NCBI RefSeq assembly: GCF_002502735.1
Contig: NZ_DAQC01000001.1
Location: forward strand, 861,229-925,228
Source: Methanoregula sp. UBA64
Lineage (GTDB): Archaea > Halobacteriota > Methanomicrobia > Methanomicrobiales > Methanospirillaceae
Direction: 5' to 3'
Length of the DNA stretch: 64,000 nt
This document shows, one piece after another, positions 16,490 through 24,771 of this stretch (positions are counted from its first letter, which is position 1; each line of letters opens with the position of its first letter). Below the pieces are notes generated by a model. The model was given only the letters and a program-made list of their open reading frames with translations. It was not told the DNA's origin and did not search any database. The translations under genes and the position numbers were made by a program.

Positions 16490-17539
16490 ATGTGCGGAAT
16501 CATTGGTGTCATTGACAAACGCCGCCAGCTCATGGACGGCAGTAAGATACGAGAATCCCTTGCCTTAATGGACGAGCGGGGAAGCGGCGAAGGCGCCGGG
16601 TACGCAGCCTACGGCATTTACCCGGAGTTTGCCGATGCCTACGCCCTCCACGTCTTCTTCGATAATGTACGGGAGAACAAACCGGCGCTCGTCCAGGAAC
16701 TGGAAAAGTGGGGACGGATCGTCCATGACGAACCGATCCCGATCTACGAAGCCGGGATCAAAAAGGTCCACACACCCTGGCGGTTTTTCTTTAAGCCGGA
16801 TGTTACCAAAGCCCAGGAGTCCCATACCAGCGCCGACGACATTGTCATGCGCCTCGTCATGAATACCAATTCCGCACGAAAAGGAAGCCTCATCTTCTCA
16901 TCGGGAAAGAACATGGGGGTTTTCAAGGCTTCCGGCTGGCCCGAAGAAGTCGCAAACCTCTACCGCATCCAGGATTACAAAGGCTACCTCTGGCTCGCCC
17001 ACAACCGGTACCCCACGAACACATCAGGATGGTGGGGCGGGGCGCATCCATTTAACCTCCTTGACTGGAGCGTTGTCCATAACGGCGAGATCACTTCGTA
17101 CGGGACGAACCGGCGCTATATCGAGAGCTACGGGTACGACTGCACGATGTATACCGACACCGAAGTCGTGGCGTATCTCGTGGACCTGCTGGTACGCAAA
17201 CACGGTCTCTCCGAGAAACTGGCGGTAAAAGCCCTTGCCCCGCCGTTCTGGGACGAGATCGATGCAATGCCGGCAAAGGAGCAGGAGCTCAACCGTGCGC
17301 TCCGGCTCACCTACGGCCCGGCGCTCATGAACGGGCCGTTTGCCATCTGCGTTGCAACTGCCGACACCCTGATCGGGTTTACCGACCGGATCAAGCTCCG
17401 CCCGCTGGTTACCGGGGAACACAACGACCGGCTCTATATTTCGAGCGAAGAGGCAGCAATCCGGCGCATCGAGCCGGAGATCGAGGACGTCCGCATGCCA
17501 AAAGCCGGCGAGCCCGTGATCGGGAGGGTCATCGCATGA
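16490..17539 (+). CDS. Glutamate synthase, glutamine amidotransferase subunit
   Basis: 349 residues beginning MCGIIGVID. Cys2 becomes the N-terminal nucleophile of class II (Ntn) glutamine amidotransferases after Met1 removal, which fixes the start. YLWLAHNRYPTNTSGWWGGAHPF carries the conserved Arg and the Asn-Gly oxyanion region (VVHNGEITSYG). It hydrolyses glutamine and channels ammonia to the FMN subunit. In bacteria this is the first domain of GltB; here it is a stand-alone protein, as in other archaea. Its stop overlaps the next start (ATGA), so the operon is translationally coupled. The 145-base gap upstream carries an inverted GAATGTA/TACATTC pair but no NrpR site. Confidence 0.93.
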   Translation: MCGIIGVIDKRRQLMDGSKIRESLALMDERGSGEGAGYAAYGIYPEFADAYALHVFFDNVRENKPALVQELEKWGRIVHDEPIPIYEAGIKKVHTPWRFFFKPDVTKAQESHTSADDIVMRLVMNTNSARKGSLIFSSGKNMGVFKASGWPEEVANLYRIQDYKGYLWLAHNRYPTNTSGWWGGAHPFNLLDWSVVHNGEITSYGTNRRYIESYGYDCTMYTDTEVVAYLVDLLVRKHGLSEKLAVKALAPPFWDEIDAMPAKEQELNRALRLTYGPALMNGPFAICVATADTLIGFTDRIKLRPLVTGEHNDRLYISSEEAAIRRIEPEIEDVRMPKAGEPVIGRVIA

Positions 17540-19050
17540 GCATCGGCAGCGTCCCTCTCCGGTTCAAGGTCGAGATCGATCCCGAGCGGTGCATGAAGTG
17601 CGGCAGGTGCGTGGAGAACTGTTCGTACGGTGTTTTCCGGAAAGAAAGCGACAACATCGTGGTCGCGAACTCACGGGCCTGCGTTGCCTGCCACCGCTGC
17701 CTTGCCTTCTGCCCCCGCGATGCGATCGACATCTACGAGAAACCTACCGATTACCGGACCCACCCGGTCTGGACCCGCGAGGTCCGGGAAGCGGTCTTTA
17801 ACCAGGCAAAGACCGGGCGGATCATCGTTGCCGGGATGGGGAACGTGCTGCCCTACCCGTCGATCTTCGACCGGCTCGTACTCGATGCCTGCCAGGTGAC
17901 AAACCCGTCCATCGATCCCCTGCGCGAGCCCATGGAGCTGCGGACGTACATCGGGAAAAAACCCGCAGCGCTCTCGGTAAAGGAAAAACCAAACGGCGAT
18001 GCGGAGCTCTTAACAAAACTCGCCCCGAACCTGAAGCTCGAAACGCCGATCATGATCGGCCACATGAGTTACGGTGCGATCAGCCTCAATGCCCAGACGG
18101 CCTTGGCAAAGGCAGTCACAAAGATGGGCACGTTCCTCGGGACCGGGGAAGGCGGCCTGCACGAGTCGCTCTACCCGTACCAGGACCACATGATCGTCCA
18201 GGTTGCAAGCGGACGGTTCGGCGTTGACATCAACTACCTCGAACGCGGGGCCGCCATCGAGATCAAGATCGGCCAGGGCGCAAAGCCGGGTATCGGCGGC
18301 CATTTGCCGGGCGAAAAGGTCTGCGCAGATGTCTCCTGCACCCGGATGATCCCGGAAGGGAGCGATGCGATCAGCCCGGCACCGCACCACGATATCTACA
18401 GTATCGAGGACTTAAAACAGCTCGTGCACAGCCTCAAGGAAGCAACCGAGTGGAAGAAACCGGTCTTTGTCAAGATCGCGGCCGTGCACAACTCTGCCGC
18501 GATTGCCGCAGGTATTGCCCGCTCGGGCGCCGACGCGGTCGTCATCGACGGATTCCGGGGCGGCACCGGTGCAGCACCCCGGGTCTTCCGCGACCACGTG
18601 GGCATCCCGGTCGAAGCCGCGGTTGCAAGCGTTGACGCAAAGCTGCGCAAGCAGGGTGTCCGTAACGAAGTTTCGATCATTGCAAGCGGCGGCATCCGGC
18701 AGAGCGCAGATATCGCGAAGATCATCTGCCTTGGCGCCGATGCCGTATACATCGGTACCTCCGCGCTCGTTGCCATGGGCTGCCGGGTCTGCGGTACCTG
18801 CAACCGGGGCACCTGCGCCTGGGGCATTGCAACCCAGCGCCCCGAGCTCACAAAGAGACTCGACCCGGAGACCAACGCGGTGCAGGTTGCAAACCTGATC
18901 CATGCGTGGACGGATGAGATCGCCGAGCTCATGGGAGCGGCCGGTATCAACAGTATCGAGAGCCTGCGGGGCAACCGCGACCGGCTCAGGGGCTATATGC
19001 TTGACGAGGGACTGCTCAATGTCCTCGATGTCAAGACGGTGGGGGCGTAA
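17536..19050 (+). CDS. gltB: Glutamate synthase, ferredoxin-FMN catalytic subunit
   Basis: 504 residues. Two [4Fe-4S] motifs come first: C19-C22-C25-C29 and C49-C52-C55-C59. They are followed by the glutamate synthase FMN barrel from about residue 130: GHMSYGAIS, GTGEGG, IKIGQGAKPGIGGHLPG, VIDGFRGGTGAAP and IIASGGIR. A CRVCGTCNRGTC segment near residue 418 is the [3Fe-4S] site. It condenses ammonia with 2-oxoglutarate and reduces the product to glutamate, with electrons entering through the ferredoxin domain. It overlaps the amidotransferase gene by four bases. Confidence 0.95.
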   Translation: MSIGSVPLRFKVEIDPERCMKCGRCVENCSYGVFRKESDNIVVANSRACVACHRCLAFCPRDAIDIYEKPTDYRTHPVWTREVREAVFNQAKTGRIIVAGMGNVLPYPSIFDRLVLDACQVTNPSIDPLREPMELRTYIGKKPAALSVKEKPNGDAELLTKLAPNLKLETPIMIGHMSYGAISLNAQTALAKAVTKMGTFLGTGEGGLHESLYPYQDHMIVQVASGRFGVDINYLERGAAIEIKIGQGAKPGIGGHLPGEKVCADVSCTRMIPEGSDAISPAPHHDIYSIEDLKQLVHSLKEATEWKKPVFVKIAAVHNSAAIAAGIARSGADAVVIDGFRGGTGAAPRVFRDHVGIPVEAAVASVDAKLRKQGVRNEVSIIASGGIRQSADIAKIICLGADAVYIGTSALVAMGCRVCGTCNRGTCAWGIATQRPELTKRLDPETNAVQVANLIHAWTDEIAELMGAAGINSIESLRGNRDRLRGYMLDEGLLNVLDVKTVGA

Positions 19051-19054
19051 AACA

Positions 19055-19798
19055 ATGGCAGCACTCCGCATCGATGCGAAAAACCTGCACTACACCCCGC
19101 TCAACCAGCAGATCAGAAAAGCGGTCTGTGACGGCGTAAAAGAGATCGTGATTGACAATGTGCTCGGTCAGCGGTTCATAGCAGACGGCCTCCGGGGCGA
19201 CGATGTAACCATCACCGTAAACGGCGTCCCGGGCGGCGACCTTGCCATGTTCATGAGCGGCCCGACCGTGATCGTCCATGGCAACGCTGACCATGCCCCG
19301 GGGAACACCATGAACCAGGGCAAGGTGATCATCTTCGGCAGCACCGGTGACGCGACCGCACACTCCATGCGGGGCGGCCGGGTCTATGTCCGCGACAGCA
19401 TCGGGTACCGGGGCGGCATCCACATGAAGCAGTACAAGGAGAAGCGCCCGATCCTTGTGGTGGGTGGCTCGGCCCGGGCGTTCCTCGGCGAGTACATGGC
19501 CGGCGGCCTTTTGATTGTGCTCGGCCTAAACGGCCAGGTCCCGGTTGCGGAACGCGGCGTCGGGAGCGGCATCCATGGCGGCGAGATCTATGTCCGCGGC
19601 GAGGTAGAAGCAAAATACCTCGGGGTCGGTTCAAAGCAGCTGCCGGCAACGGCAGAACAGATGGAAATGATCCGGCCCATTATCGAGGACTTCGCAAAGT
19701 CCTTCGGCCTTGACCCGGCACCGCTTTTAAAAGAAAAATACTCGCGGATCGCGGCGGCAAGCGCACGGCCGTTTGCCAACAAGTATACCCCGGAGTGA
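19055..19798 (+). CDS. Glutamate synthase GXGXG-domain subunit
   Basis: 247 residues from ATG 19055, four bases after the previous stop. It is the stand-alone form of the C-terminal right-handed beta-helix of bacterial GltB, with repeated glycine turns (GLRGDDVTITVNGVPGG, GGRVYVRDSIGYRGG, GVGSGIHGGEIYVRG). The domain has a structural role, holding the amidotransferase and FMN parts at the right distance. The same fold occurs in formylmethanofuran dehydrogenase subunit C, but operon context makes glutamate synthase the clear choice. Confidence 0.93.
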   Translation: MAALRIDAKNLHYTPLNQQIRKAVCDGVKEIVIDNVLGQRFIADGLRGDDVTITVNGVPGGDLAMFMSGPTVIVHGNADHAPGNTMNQGKVIIFGSTGDATAHSMRGGRVYVRDSIGYRGGIHMKQYKEKRPILVVGGSARAFLGEYMAGGLLIVLGLNGQVPVAERGVGSGIHGGEIYVRGEVEAKYLGVGSKQLPATAEQMEMIRPIIEDFAKSFGLDPAPLLKEKYSRIAAASARPFANKYTPE

Positions 19799-19800
19799 GA

Positions 19801-20826
19801 ATGATGGCAGCAAAAACTTACCAGGATCTGAAAACCGAGGTCTGGGATACCGGGAAATGCTCGGGATGCGGCGCATGCGTCGCGGTCTGCCCGGCCGACG
19901 CGCTCTCCTTTGCTGAAGGGGAGATGGTAGTAAGCCCGAAGAGCAACGGCTACTGCAAACAGGTGACCGATGGTGTCCCCTGCGGTGCCTGTTATGCGGC
20001 ATGTCCAAGGACTGCCGATCAGCCGCACGAGACGCTCGGGAAGTATCTCGAACTGCTCACCGCAAAGGCGACCTTTGAGGTCCCGCACCGGCAGAGTGGC
20101 GGTGCGGTCACGGCAATCCTTACAAACGCCCTCGATAGTGGCCTGATCGATGCCGTAGTCACGGTGACCGAGGACCGCTGGACGCTCAAGCCCTCATCGG
20201 CGGTAATCACAAAATCGGAAGTGCTCGTCACAGAAGCCGGCAGCCGGTACAGCTGGTGGGTGCCGCTCCTTGCAGCGCTCAAAGAGGCCGTAGTGATCCG
20301 GAAGTACACGAAGATCGCAGTTATTGGAGTCCCCTGCGCCGTGCAGGCCGCGGCCCGGATCCGGGCAAGCGAGTACGATCTCCTCCGCCCGTACGGGAAT
20401 GCGATCCGCCTTGTCGTTGGCCTCTTCTGTACCGAGACCTTCGATTATGCCGGCCTTGTGCACGGGAAACTTGAAAAGAAGTACAAACTCGCACCGCATG
20501 AGATCAAGAAACTGGATGTCAAGGGCAAGCTGGTCATCCTTAAAGAGGACGGCACGATCCTCGATGTGCCGCTCGCGGATCTCGAAGACGCGATCCGGCC
20601 CGGCTGCCATATCTGCACGGACTTCTCCTCGATTGAGGCCGATCTCTCCGCAGGTGCGGTCGGGAGCCCGGCCGGGTCGACCACGCTCATTGTGCGGAAT
20701 GCCACCGGGAAAGGATTCGTGGAGAGCGCAGTCCGGAACGGGAAACTCTCCGTTGCAGCCGGTGCCGATACCGCCGCGATCGAGAAACTGGCAGCAGCAA
20801 AAATCAAAAAGAATTCCCGGAAATAA
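19801..20826 (+). CDS. FrhB/FpoF-family F420-type subunit in glutamate synthase operon
   Basis: 341 residues. An N-terminal ferredoxin motif (CSGCGACVAVCP) and a second CGACYAACPR motif precede the FrhB domain: HRQSGGAVTAIL, YTKIAVIGVPCAVQAA, VVGLFCTETFDY and RPGCHICTDFSS are typical. FrhB proteins bind FAD and oxidise or reduce coenzyme F420. Here it is the last gene of the split glutamate synthase operon and starts within bases of the previous stop. It probably supplies electrons from F420H2, which is inference from family and position. The start is ATG 19801 or 19804, both after GGAG. Confidence 0.9.
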   Translation: MMAAKTYQDLKTEVWDTGKCSGCGACVAVCPADALSFAEGEMVVSPKSNGYCKQVTDGVPCGACYAACPRTADQPHETLGKYLELLTAKATFEVPHRQSGGAVTAILTNALDSGLIDAVVTVTEDRWTLKPSSAVITKSEVLVTEAGSRYSWWVPLLAALKEAVVIRKYTKIAVIGVPCAVQAAARIRASEYDLLRPYGNAIRLVVGLFCTETFDYAGLVHGKLEKKYKLAPHEIKKLDVKGKLVILKEDGTILDVPLADLEDAIRPGCHICTDFSSIEADLSAGAVGSPAGSTTLIVRNATGKGFVESAVRNGKLSVAAGADTAAIEKLAAAKIKKNSRK

Positions 20827-20840
20827 TTTCCTTTTTTTTT
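20827..20840 (+). terminator. T-run after the glutamate synthase operon
   Basis: A stretch containing nine consecutive Ts follows the stop of the FrhB-like gene and probably ends the operon. Confidence 0.6.
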
Positions 20841-20893
20841 AATACGTTTCACAATAATTATCCGCACACGATGCGTATCACCCGGTGAAGATT

Positions 20894-21502
20894 ATGAATA
20901 GTTTATCGCTGTTTACCGCATTCGTGCCGTGGATTGCCTTTGCTCTTATTGCACAGGCACCGCTGGGGAATCCGGGCTTAAGCCTGATCTTAGCGTTTGT
21001 GATTGCGATTGTACTTGCCCTCGCAACAAGTTACCACCAGCTGGTCAAGGGGTATATCCTTGCCATCGTATCGCTCGCATTTTTTGCCGTATTCTTTACT
21101 CTGATCATCGGCCTTGGCCAGTATTACCTGGCAAATTACATTGCCGTGCTCTCGATGCTGCTTTTAACCGTCGTCAGCTGGGGCACCATCGCCTTCCACT
21201 TCCCCTTTACCCTCCAGTATTCCCGCGAAGGGGTCGAACCCGAGCGCGTCAAAAGCGCCCCGTTTATGAAAGTCAATTACATCATCACCGCGGTGTGGGC
21301 CCTTGCTTTCACGCTGGGTTTTGTCATCAACGTTTTTCTGCTGGTCTACCCGGTCCAGGGTTCTATTTTCTGGGACAACGTGCAGTGGGTCTTCATGATA
21401 ATCGCAATTGTCTTTACTATCTGGTACCCGGCGTATGTCCACAAGGAGCGGGCCATTGAAGCCATGATGAGGTACCGGCCCGATCTTCTGAAAAAAGCGT
21501 AA
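20894..21502 (+). CDS. Multi-pass membrane protein of unknown function
   Basis: 202 residues from an ATG preceded by GGTGA. About six hydrophobic helices are visible, with a polar loop (residues 112-125, YSREGVEPERVKSAP) in the middle and a short basic tail. No family is recognised with confidence; it looks like a general membrane protein conserved in methanogens. T-runs on both sides suggest it is transcribed alone. A link to nitrogen metabolism is suggested only by position. Confidence 0.7.
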   Translation: MNSLSLFTAFVPWIAFALIAQAPLGNPGLSLILAFVIAIVLALATSYHQLVKGYILAIVSLAFFAVFFTLIIGLGQYYLANYIAVLSMLLLTVVSWGTIAFHFPFTLQYSREGVEPERVKSAPFMKVNYIITAVWALAFTLGFVINVFLLVYPVQGSIFWDNVQWVFMIIAIVFTIWYPAYVHKERAIEAMMRYRPDLLKKA

Positions 21503-21504
21503 AT

Positions 21505-21705
21505 ATTTTTTCCTTTTTTTCATGCACTGCTCTTTTCCCGGGGCCTCTTTTTGCAAGAAGCCCTGTGAAATGCCTTACCCACCACTCTTGTTTTTTTTTA
21601 AGAGTCCCGAATTCTTTTAAAGGAAGCCTTCCTCATTCTATATTATCGGAAAAATCCGGGCGCGGGCGGAGAAAAGCCCGTTCCTTCCCGGAAAGGTGAC
21701 CTACC
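21505..21705 (+). promoter_or_regulatory. T-run and promoter region of second PII gene
   Basis: A T-run (21505-21520) ends the upstream gene. GGAAG-C-CTTCC (21622-21632) is a perfect 11-base palindrome made of NrpR-like half-sites but with a three-base gap, so it is not a canonical NrpR site. TATA-like elements stand before it (TTTTAAAG, about 21615-21622) and after it (CTATATTA, about 21638-21645). The SD AGGTGACC precedes the ATG. Confidence 0.45.
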
Positions 21706-22044
21706 ATGAAGATGATAAAGGCAATGATACGCCCCGAGAAGTTCGAGGCAGTCAAGACGGCACTGGATACGGCCGGCTTTGGAGCGATGACCGTGTTTGA
21801 TGTCGAAGGGCGGGGCGTCCAGAAAGGCATCAAGCAGCAGTACCGGGGGGCCGAATATATCACCGACCTTATCCCGAAACGCCAGATCGAGATCGTGGTC
21901 TCCGATGAGTCCGCAGAAAAGGTGATCGAGGTCGTCAAGACCGCCGCGTATACCGGTAAAATCGGCGACGGCCAGATCTTTGTCTTACCGGTCGAGGACT
22001 CGATCCGGGTCCGGACCGGGGAACGGGGCAACAGCGGGATCTAA
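21706..22044 (+). CDS. glnK: PII nitrogen-sensor protein, second copy
   Basis: 112 residues. It has the PII head (MKMIKAMIRPEKF), the T-loop QKGIKQQYRGAEYITDLIPK and the TGKIGDGQIFVLPVE nucleotide loop. Unlike the amt-linked GlnK, it keeps Tyr51 (RGAEY), the uridylylation position of bacterial PII. No amt gene adjoins it on this strand, so it may regulate another target such as glutamine synthetase or nitrogenase. The MKMI...RPEK head is also seen in NifI1 proteins, but the T-loop is of GlnB/GlnK type. It stands directly beyond the glutamate synthase block. Confidence 0.92.
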   Translation: MKMIKAMIRPEKFEAVKTALDTAGFGAMTVFDVEGRGVQKGIKQQYRGAEYITDLIPKRQIEIVVSDESAEKVIEVVKTAAYTGKIGDGQIFVLPVEDSIRVRTGERGNSGI

Positions 22045-22154
22045 AAAAGTCCCTCTCTTTTTCGTACAACTCTTATACGGGCAGTTTATCTCCCACAGGG
22101 TTTTTACCGGCACGGACCGGGTATTCCCGGAAATAAAAAAGAAAAAAATACGAA

Positions 22155-22319
22155 TTACTCTGCGTTGGGTGCCGTCCAGACAGGACAGCCCTTGTGCGCG
22201 AGCCTGAAGATCTTCGGTTCCGAGAGCGGGGAGCAGCCGGTGTATCCGCAGCGGGGCATAAGCAGATCGGTCTGCGGGATAAAACCGCCGCAGGTTTCAC
22301 ATCTGTTGAACTGTGTCAT
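22155..22319 (-). CDS. Small cysteine-rich zinc-ribbon-like protein
   Basis: 54 residues, MTQFNRCETCGGFIPQTDLL at the N-terminus. Cysteines are arranged C7-x2-C10, then C24-x4-C29 (PRCGYTGCSP), and C45, which suggests one bound zinc ion. It starts six bases after GGATGA, uses good codons and ends in TAA. No family is recognised; it could be a small protein-interaction or RNA-binding factor. Upstream on its strand is an AACATAG-N11-CTATGTT inverted repeat that may be its operator. Confidence 0.7.
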   Translation of the reverse strand: MTQFNRCETCGGFIPQTDLLMPRCGYTGCSPLSEPKIFRLAHKGCPVWTAPNAE

Positions 22320-22379
22320 GGTTCTCATCCTTGGTAAGAAAAACCGGATTCCTCCGGTTGTTCCAGATAATGTTAACCA

Positions 22380-22404
22380 AACATAGTATAGATTTTTCTA
22401 TGTT
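22380..22404 (-). promoter_or_regulatory. Inverted repeat before small zinc-ribbon gene
   Basis: AACATAG (22380-22386) and CTATGTT (22398-22404) form a perfect interrupted palindrome around an AT-rich core containing TATAGA. It lies about 60 bases upstream of the 54-residue gene and could be both core promoter and operator. Confidence 0.4.
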
Positions 22405-22450
22405 AATCGGGTCTTTTTTACGGAGCGGATCCGGCCACAAAATAATCTGG

Positions 22451-23833
22451 TTACTGCCCTTTCCGGCTCCGCACGAACGGCGAGCACCGGGCAAAGAACC
22501 CGGCAATAAAGCCGGCAAAAGCCTCGTCCCAGCAGTCCGCACCTTCGAGCACGCACCAGTCCTTCTCAAGCGATGCCCGGATGTGCCGGCCCACGCCCAC
22601 ATTCAGGAGCTCCTTTGAGGTGAGGAGATCGGCAGCCGACCGGTACTCCCGCGGGACTTCCATCACGTACCGGCCGTTCTCCACGAACGGGCCGGGCAGG
22701 ACTGCATCCCGGTACTTTTCCCGGAACTTCTCCGCGTTTACCTTGTTCCAGAGCGGCGGGCCCTCGTGGCGCCGGATTGGCGGGAGCTCGTCGGTTAAGA
22801 GCTCGAAGAGCAGCATGCAGCGTTCCGTTCCCATCTCGTAGTGGGCGTGGTGCACCACAAAACCGTTCCGGGCGAGCAGATCGCTCACCGCCCCGGTGCT
22901 GCGCCGGAGCTGCGGCACCACGATCTCGTCAATAAACGGCGGGGTCGCAAACGTGACCGCGTACAGGGACGTGCCCCGCGAGGCAAGGATTGCGGCAAGC
23001 TCGTCCCTGCTCACCGGGATAATCTTCGGCAGTTCGAAGAACGCTTCGGACGGCGCCTCGCGGTAGCCCCGGGCAAGCTCCACGAACTCCGCCATCCGGT
23101 CGATCGACACCGCTGCCGCCACATTGCGCCGGGGATCGACCGGGTCGATCACTACGAGCGGCTCGGAGAACTCCTTTGCCCCGTGATGTTCGATATCGAT
23201 CTTCTGGTGCGGGCCCCAGCCGGATGCCGCTTCGAGCAGCGCAGAAAATCCGCCATAGTGGAGGATTAAGAGTTCGCAGAGGTAGCCCGAGAACCCCTCA
23301 GTCATCTGGTCGGAGCCGTAGATCCCCCCGGCCTTTGCGAACCGCTTTAAGAGCAGCACGTCGTCGGTAAAACCATTGATCTTGTCCGTAATGTACCGGG
23401 TATGGAACGGCGTCCGGTCCACCGCGCTCTGGATATGGGCAGCGCTTTTCACGTTATAGCAGGGCACGAGATCCACATCGATCCCGTCGATCGTCGCGTT
23501 GATGTACGGGTGCTCCGCGTACTTCTCGCACAGCGTGTCCGTGAACTGCCGGGCAATGCCCCGGGCAAGGGCGAGGCCCTCCTTTTCGAGCGTCTCGCGG
23601 GGGAGGTCCGGGGAAAAGAGCATGAACACATCGAGGTCGCGGTCGCCTTTTACCCACGTGTCCCGGGCAATCGACCCGACCACCATCCCTTCCGCCTTCC
23701 CGTCAGCGGCAATCGCGGCGAGCAGCCGGTCCGCCACGCCCCGGATATATGCCCGCTCCTCCGCGGACGGCCGGAGCTGTTCTTTTAGGATCTTCTCTTC
23801 GAGCGGGAGCCGGGAGGCGGTTCCGCTCACCAT
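22451..23833 (-). CDS. cca: CCA-adding enzyme (archaeal tRNA nucleotidyltransferase)
   Basis: 460 residues from an ATG that overlaps the upstream stop (ATGGTGA) and has a GAGGTGG SD. It is a class I (archaeal) CCA enzyme: the polymerase-beta motif GSIARDTWVKGDRDLDVFM (residues about 54-72) holds the catalytic aspartates of DLD, a third Asp lies in IDGIDVDLVPCY, and ITDKINGFTDDVLLLKRF follows. It builds or repairs the 3'-CCA of tRNAs, needed here because neither tRNA gene in the window encodes CCA. It forms an operon with the RNA-end enzyme ThpR, a common archaeal pairing. Confidence 0.95.
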   Translation of the reverse strand: MVSGTASRLPLEEKILKEQLRPSAEERAYIRGVADRLLAAIAADGKAEGMVVGSIARDTWVKGDRDLDVFMLFSPDLPRETLEKEGLALARGIARQFTDTLCEKYAEHPYINATIDGIDVDLVPCYNVKSAAHIQSAVDRTPFHTRYITDKINGFTDDVLLLKRFAKAGGIYGSDQMTEGFSGYLCELLILHYGGFSALLEAASGWGPHQKIDIEHHGAKEFSEPLVVIDPVDPRRNVAAAVSIDRMAEFVELARGYREAPSEAFFELPKIIPVSRDELAAILASRGTSLYAVTFATPPFIDEIVVPQLRRSTGAVSDLLARNGFVVHHAHYEMGTERCMLLFELLTDELPPIRRHEGPPLWNKVNAEKFREKYRDAVLPGPFVENGRYVMEVPREYRSAADLLTSKELLNVGVGRHIRASLEKDWCVLEGADCWDEAFAGFIAGFFARCSPFVRSRKGQ

Positions 23834-24366
23834 GCCACCTCGTGCAGGTCCTCGTATACCGGCCCGCGGGGCGAAAGCGTGCTCTTCTTGAGTTTCAGGC
23901 CCGAGACCGTGCAGCTGCCGCAGGGGGCATCCTTTATCCCTTCGAGGCAGCGGAGCAGTGAGGGATCCGCGATTTTTACCCGGGCGAGCGTTGCGTGGGG
24001 AAAGAACTGCCGGGTCTCGCGGGGAAACCCGAGCGGGGCAAGAACGGTTTCTACAGCGCCAAAGACATTCCGTCCCTTCCCGGCATCGTCGATTGCGCAC
24101 CAGACCGTGTGCGGGTTTTTGAAGTTATTGACCGTGACCCGGTTCCCCGTGACCGGGAACGGCGCAGCCTTCACGGTGTCAAGGGCGCGGATAACGAGCG
24201 GGAGCTTTTTTTCGTCCACCTCGCCAAGGAATTTTACCGTGATGTGGATGAGCGGCGGATCGACAAACGCGAGACGTGCGGTGCTCTTTTTGAGCCCGGC
24301 CTGCGCCGCTGCCAGAAGCTCCCGCATCTCTTCAGAGATCTCGAATGCCACAAACGCCCTGACCAT
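23827..24366 (-). CDS. thpR: RNA 2',3'-cyclic phosphodiesterase (LigT/ThpR family)
   Basis: 179 residues of the 2H phosphoesterase family. The two HxTx motifs are visible: HITVKFLG (about residues 41-48) and HATLARVK (about 124-131). Each histidine-threonine pair helps open 2',3'-cyclic phosphate ends on RNA, and some members catalyse the reverse ligation. It is co-transcribed with cca, with a seven-base overlap, suggesting a shared role in tRNA end processing. Confidence 0.93.
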   Translation of the reverse strand: MVRAFVAFEISEEMRELLAAAQAGLKKSTARLAFVDPPLIHITVKFLGEVDEKKLPLVIRALDTVKAAPFPVTGNRVTVNNFKNPHTVWCAIDDAGKGRNVFGAVETVLAPLGFPRETRQFFPHATLARVKIADPSLLRCLEGIKDAPCGSCTVSGLKLKKSTLSPRGPVYEDLHEVAW

Positions 24367-24501
24367 TACGGGTACGTTTTGGACACGACACGTTAAAAGG
24401 GTGCCCGCCCGGCCGCGCCCATCTATGCAATGCAGATGTATTAAACCATGATTTTTTTATCCCTCCACTGCGTACGTCCTAGATAAGAGAGGGTGCTTTT
24501 T

Positions 24502-24771
24502 ATGACGAAACCGGTTGAACTGATCGTGTACTCGCTTCCGACCTGCCCGCACTGCGAAATGTTAAAGAAAGCCATAAAAAAGGGCGGCTATGCATATTCC
24601 GAACGCGACCTTTCGACCGCGGAGGCCCTCACCGAGCTCCGGGTCAACGGCGTCTTTGTCAACGAGGCGCCCGTCCTTCAGCGGGGCGAGGAGTTCTATA
24701 CCACCGCAGAGCTCTTCCCGACCGGCGACCTTAACGAGAAGAAACTCTTGGAAATCCTTTCGGGTGCCTGA
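24502..24771 (+). CDS. nrdH: Glutaredoxin-like protein (NrdH type)
   Basis: 89 residues. Thioredoxin-fold head with redox pair CPHC in LPTCPHCEMLKKAIKK, then the cis-Pro region NEAPVLQ. The start is the ATG at 24502; an in-frame GTG at 24493 lies inside the upstream purine-rich SD. Its stop shares one base with the nrdD start (TGATG), so the two proteins are made together. By family and context it should be the thiol donor that reduces the ribonucleotide reductase. Confidence 0.9.
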   Translation: MTKPVELIVYSLPTCPHCEMLKKAIKKGGYAYSERDLSTAEALTELRVNGVFVNEAPVLQRGEEFYTTAELFPTGDLNEKKLLEILSGA

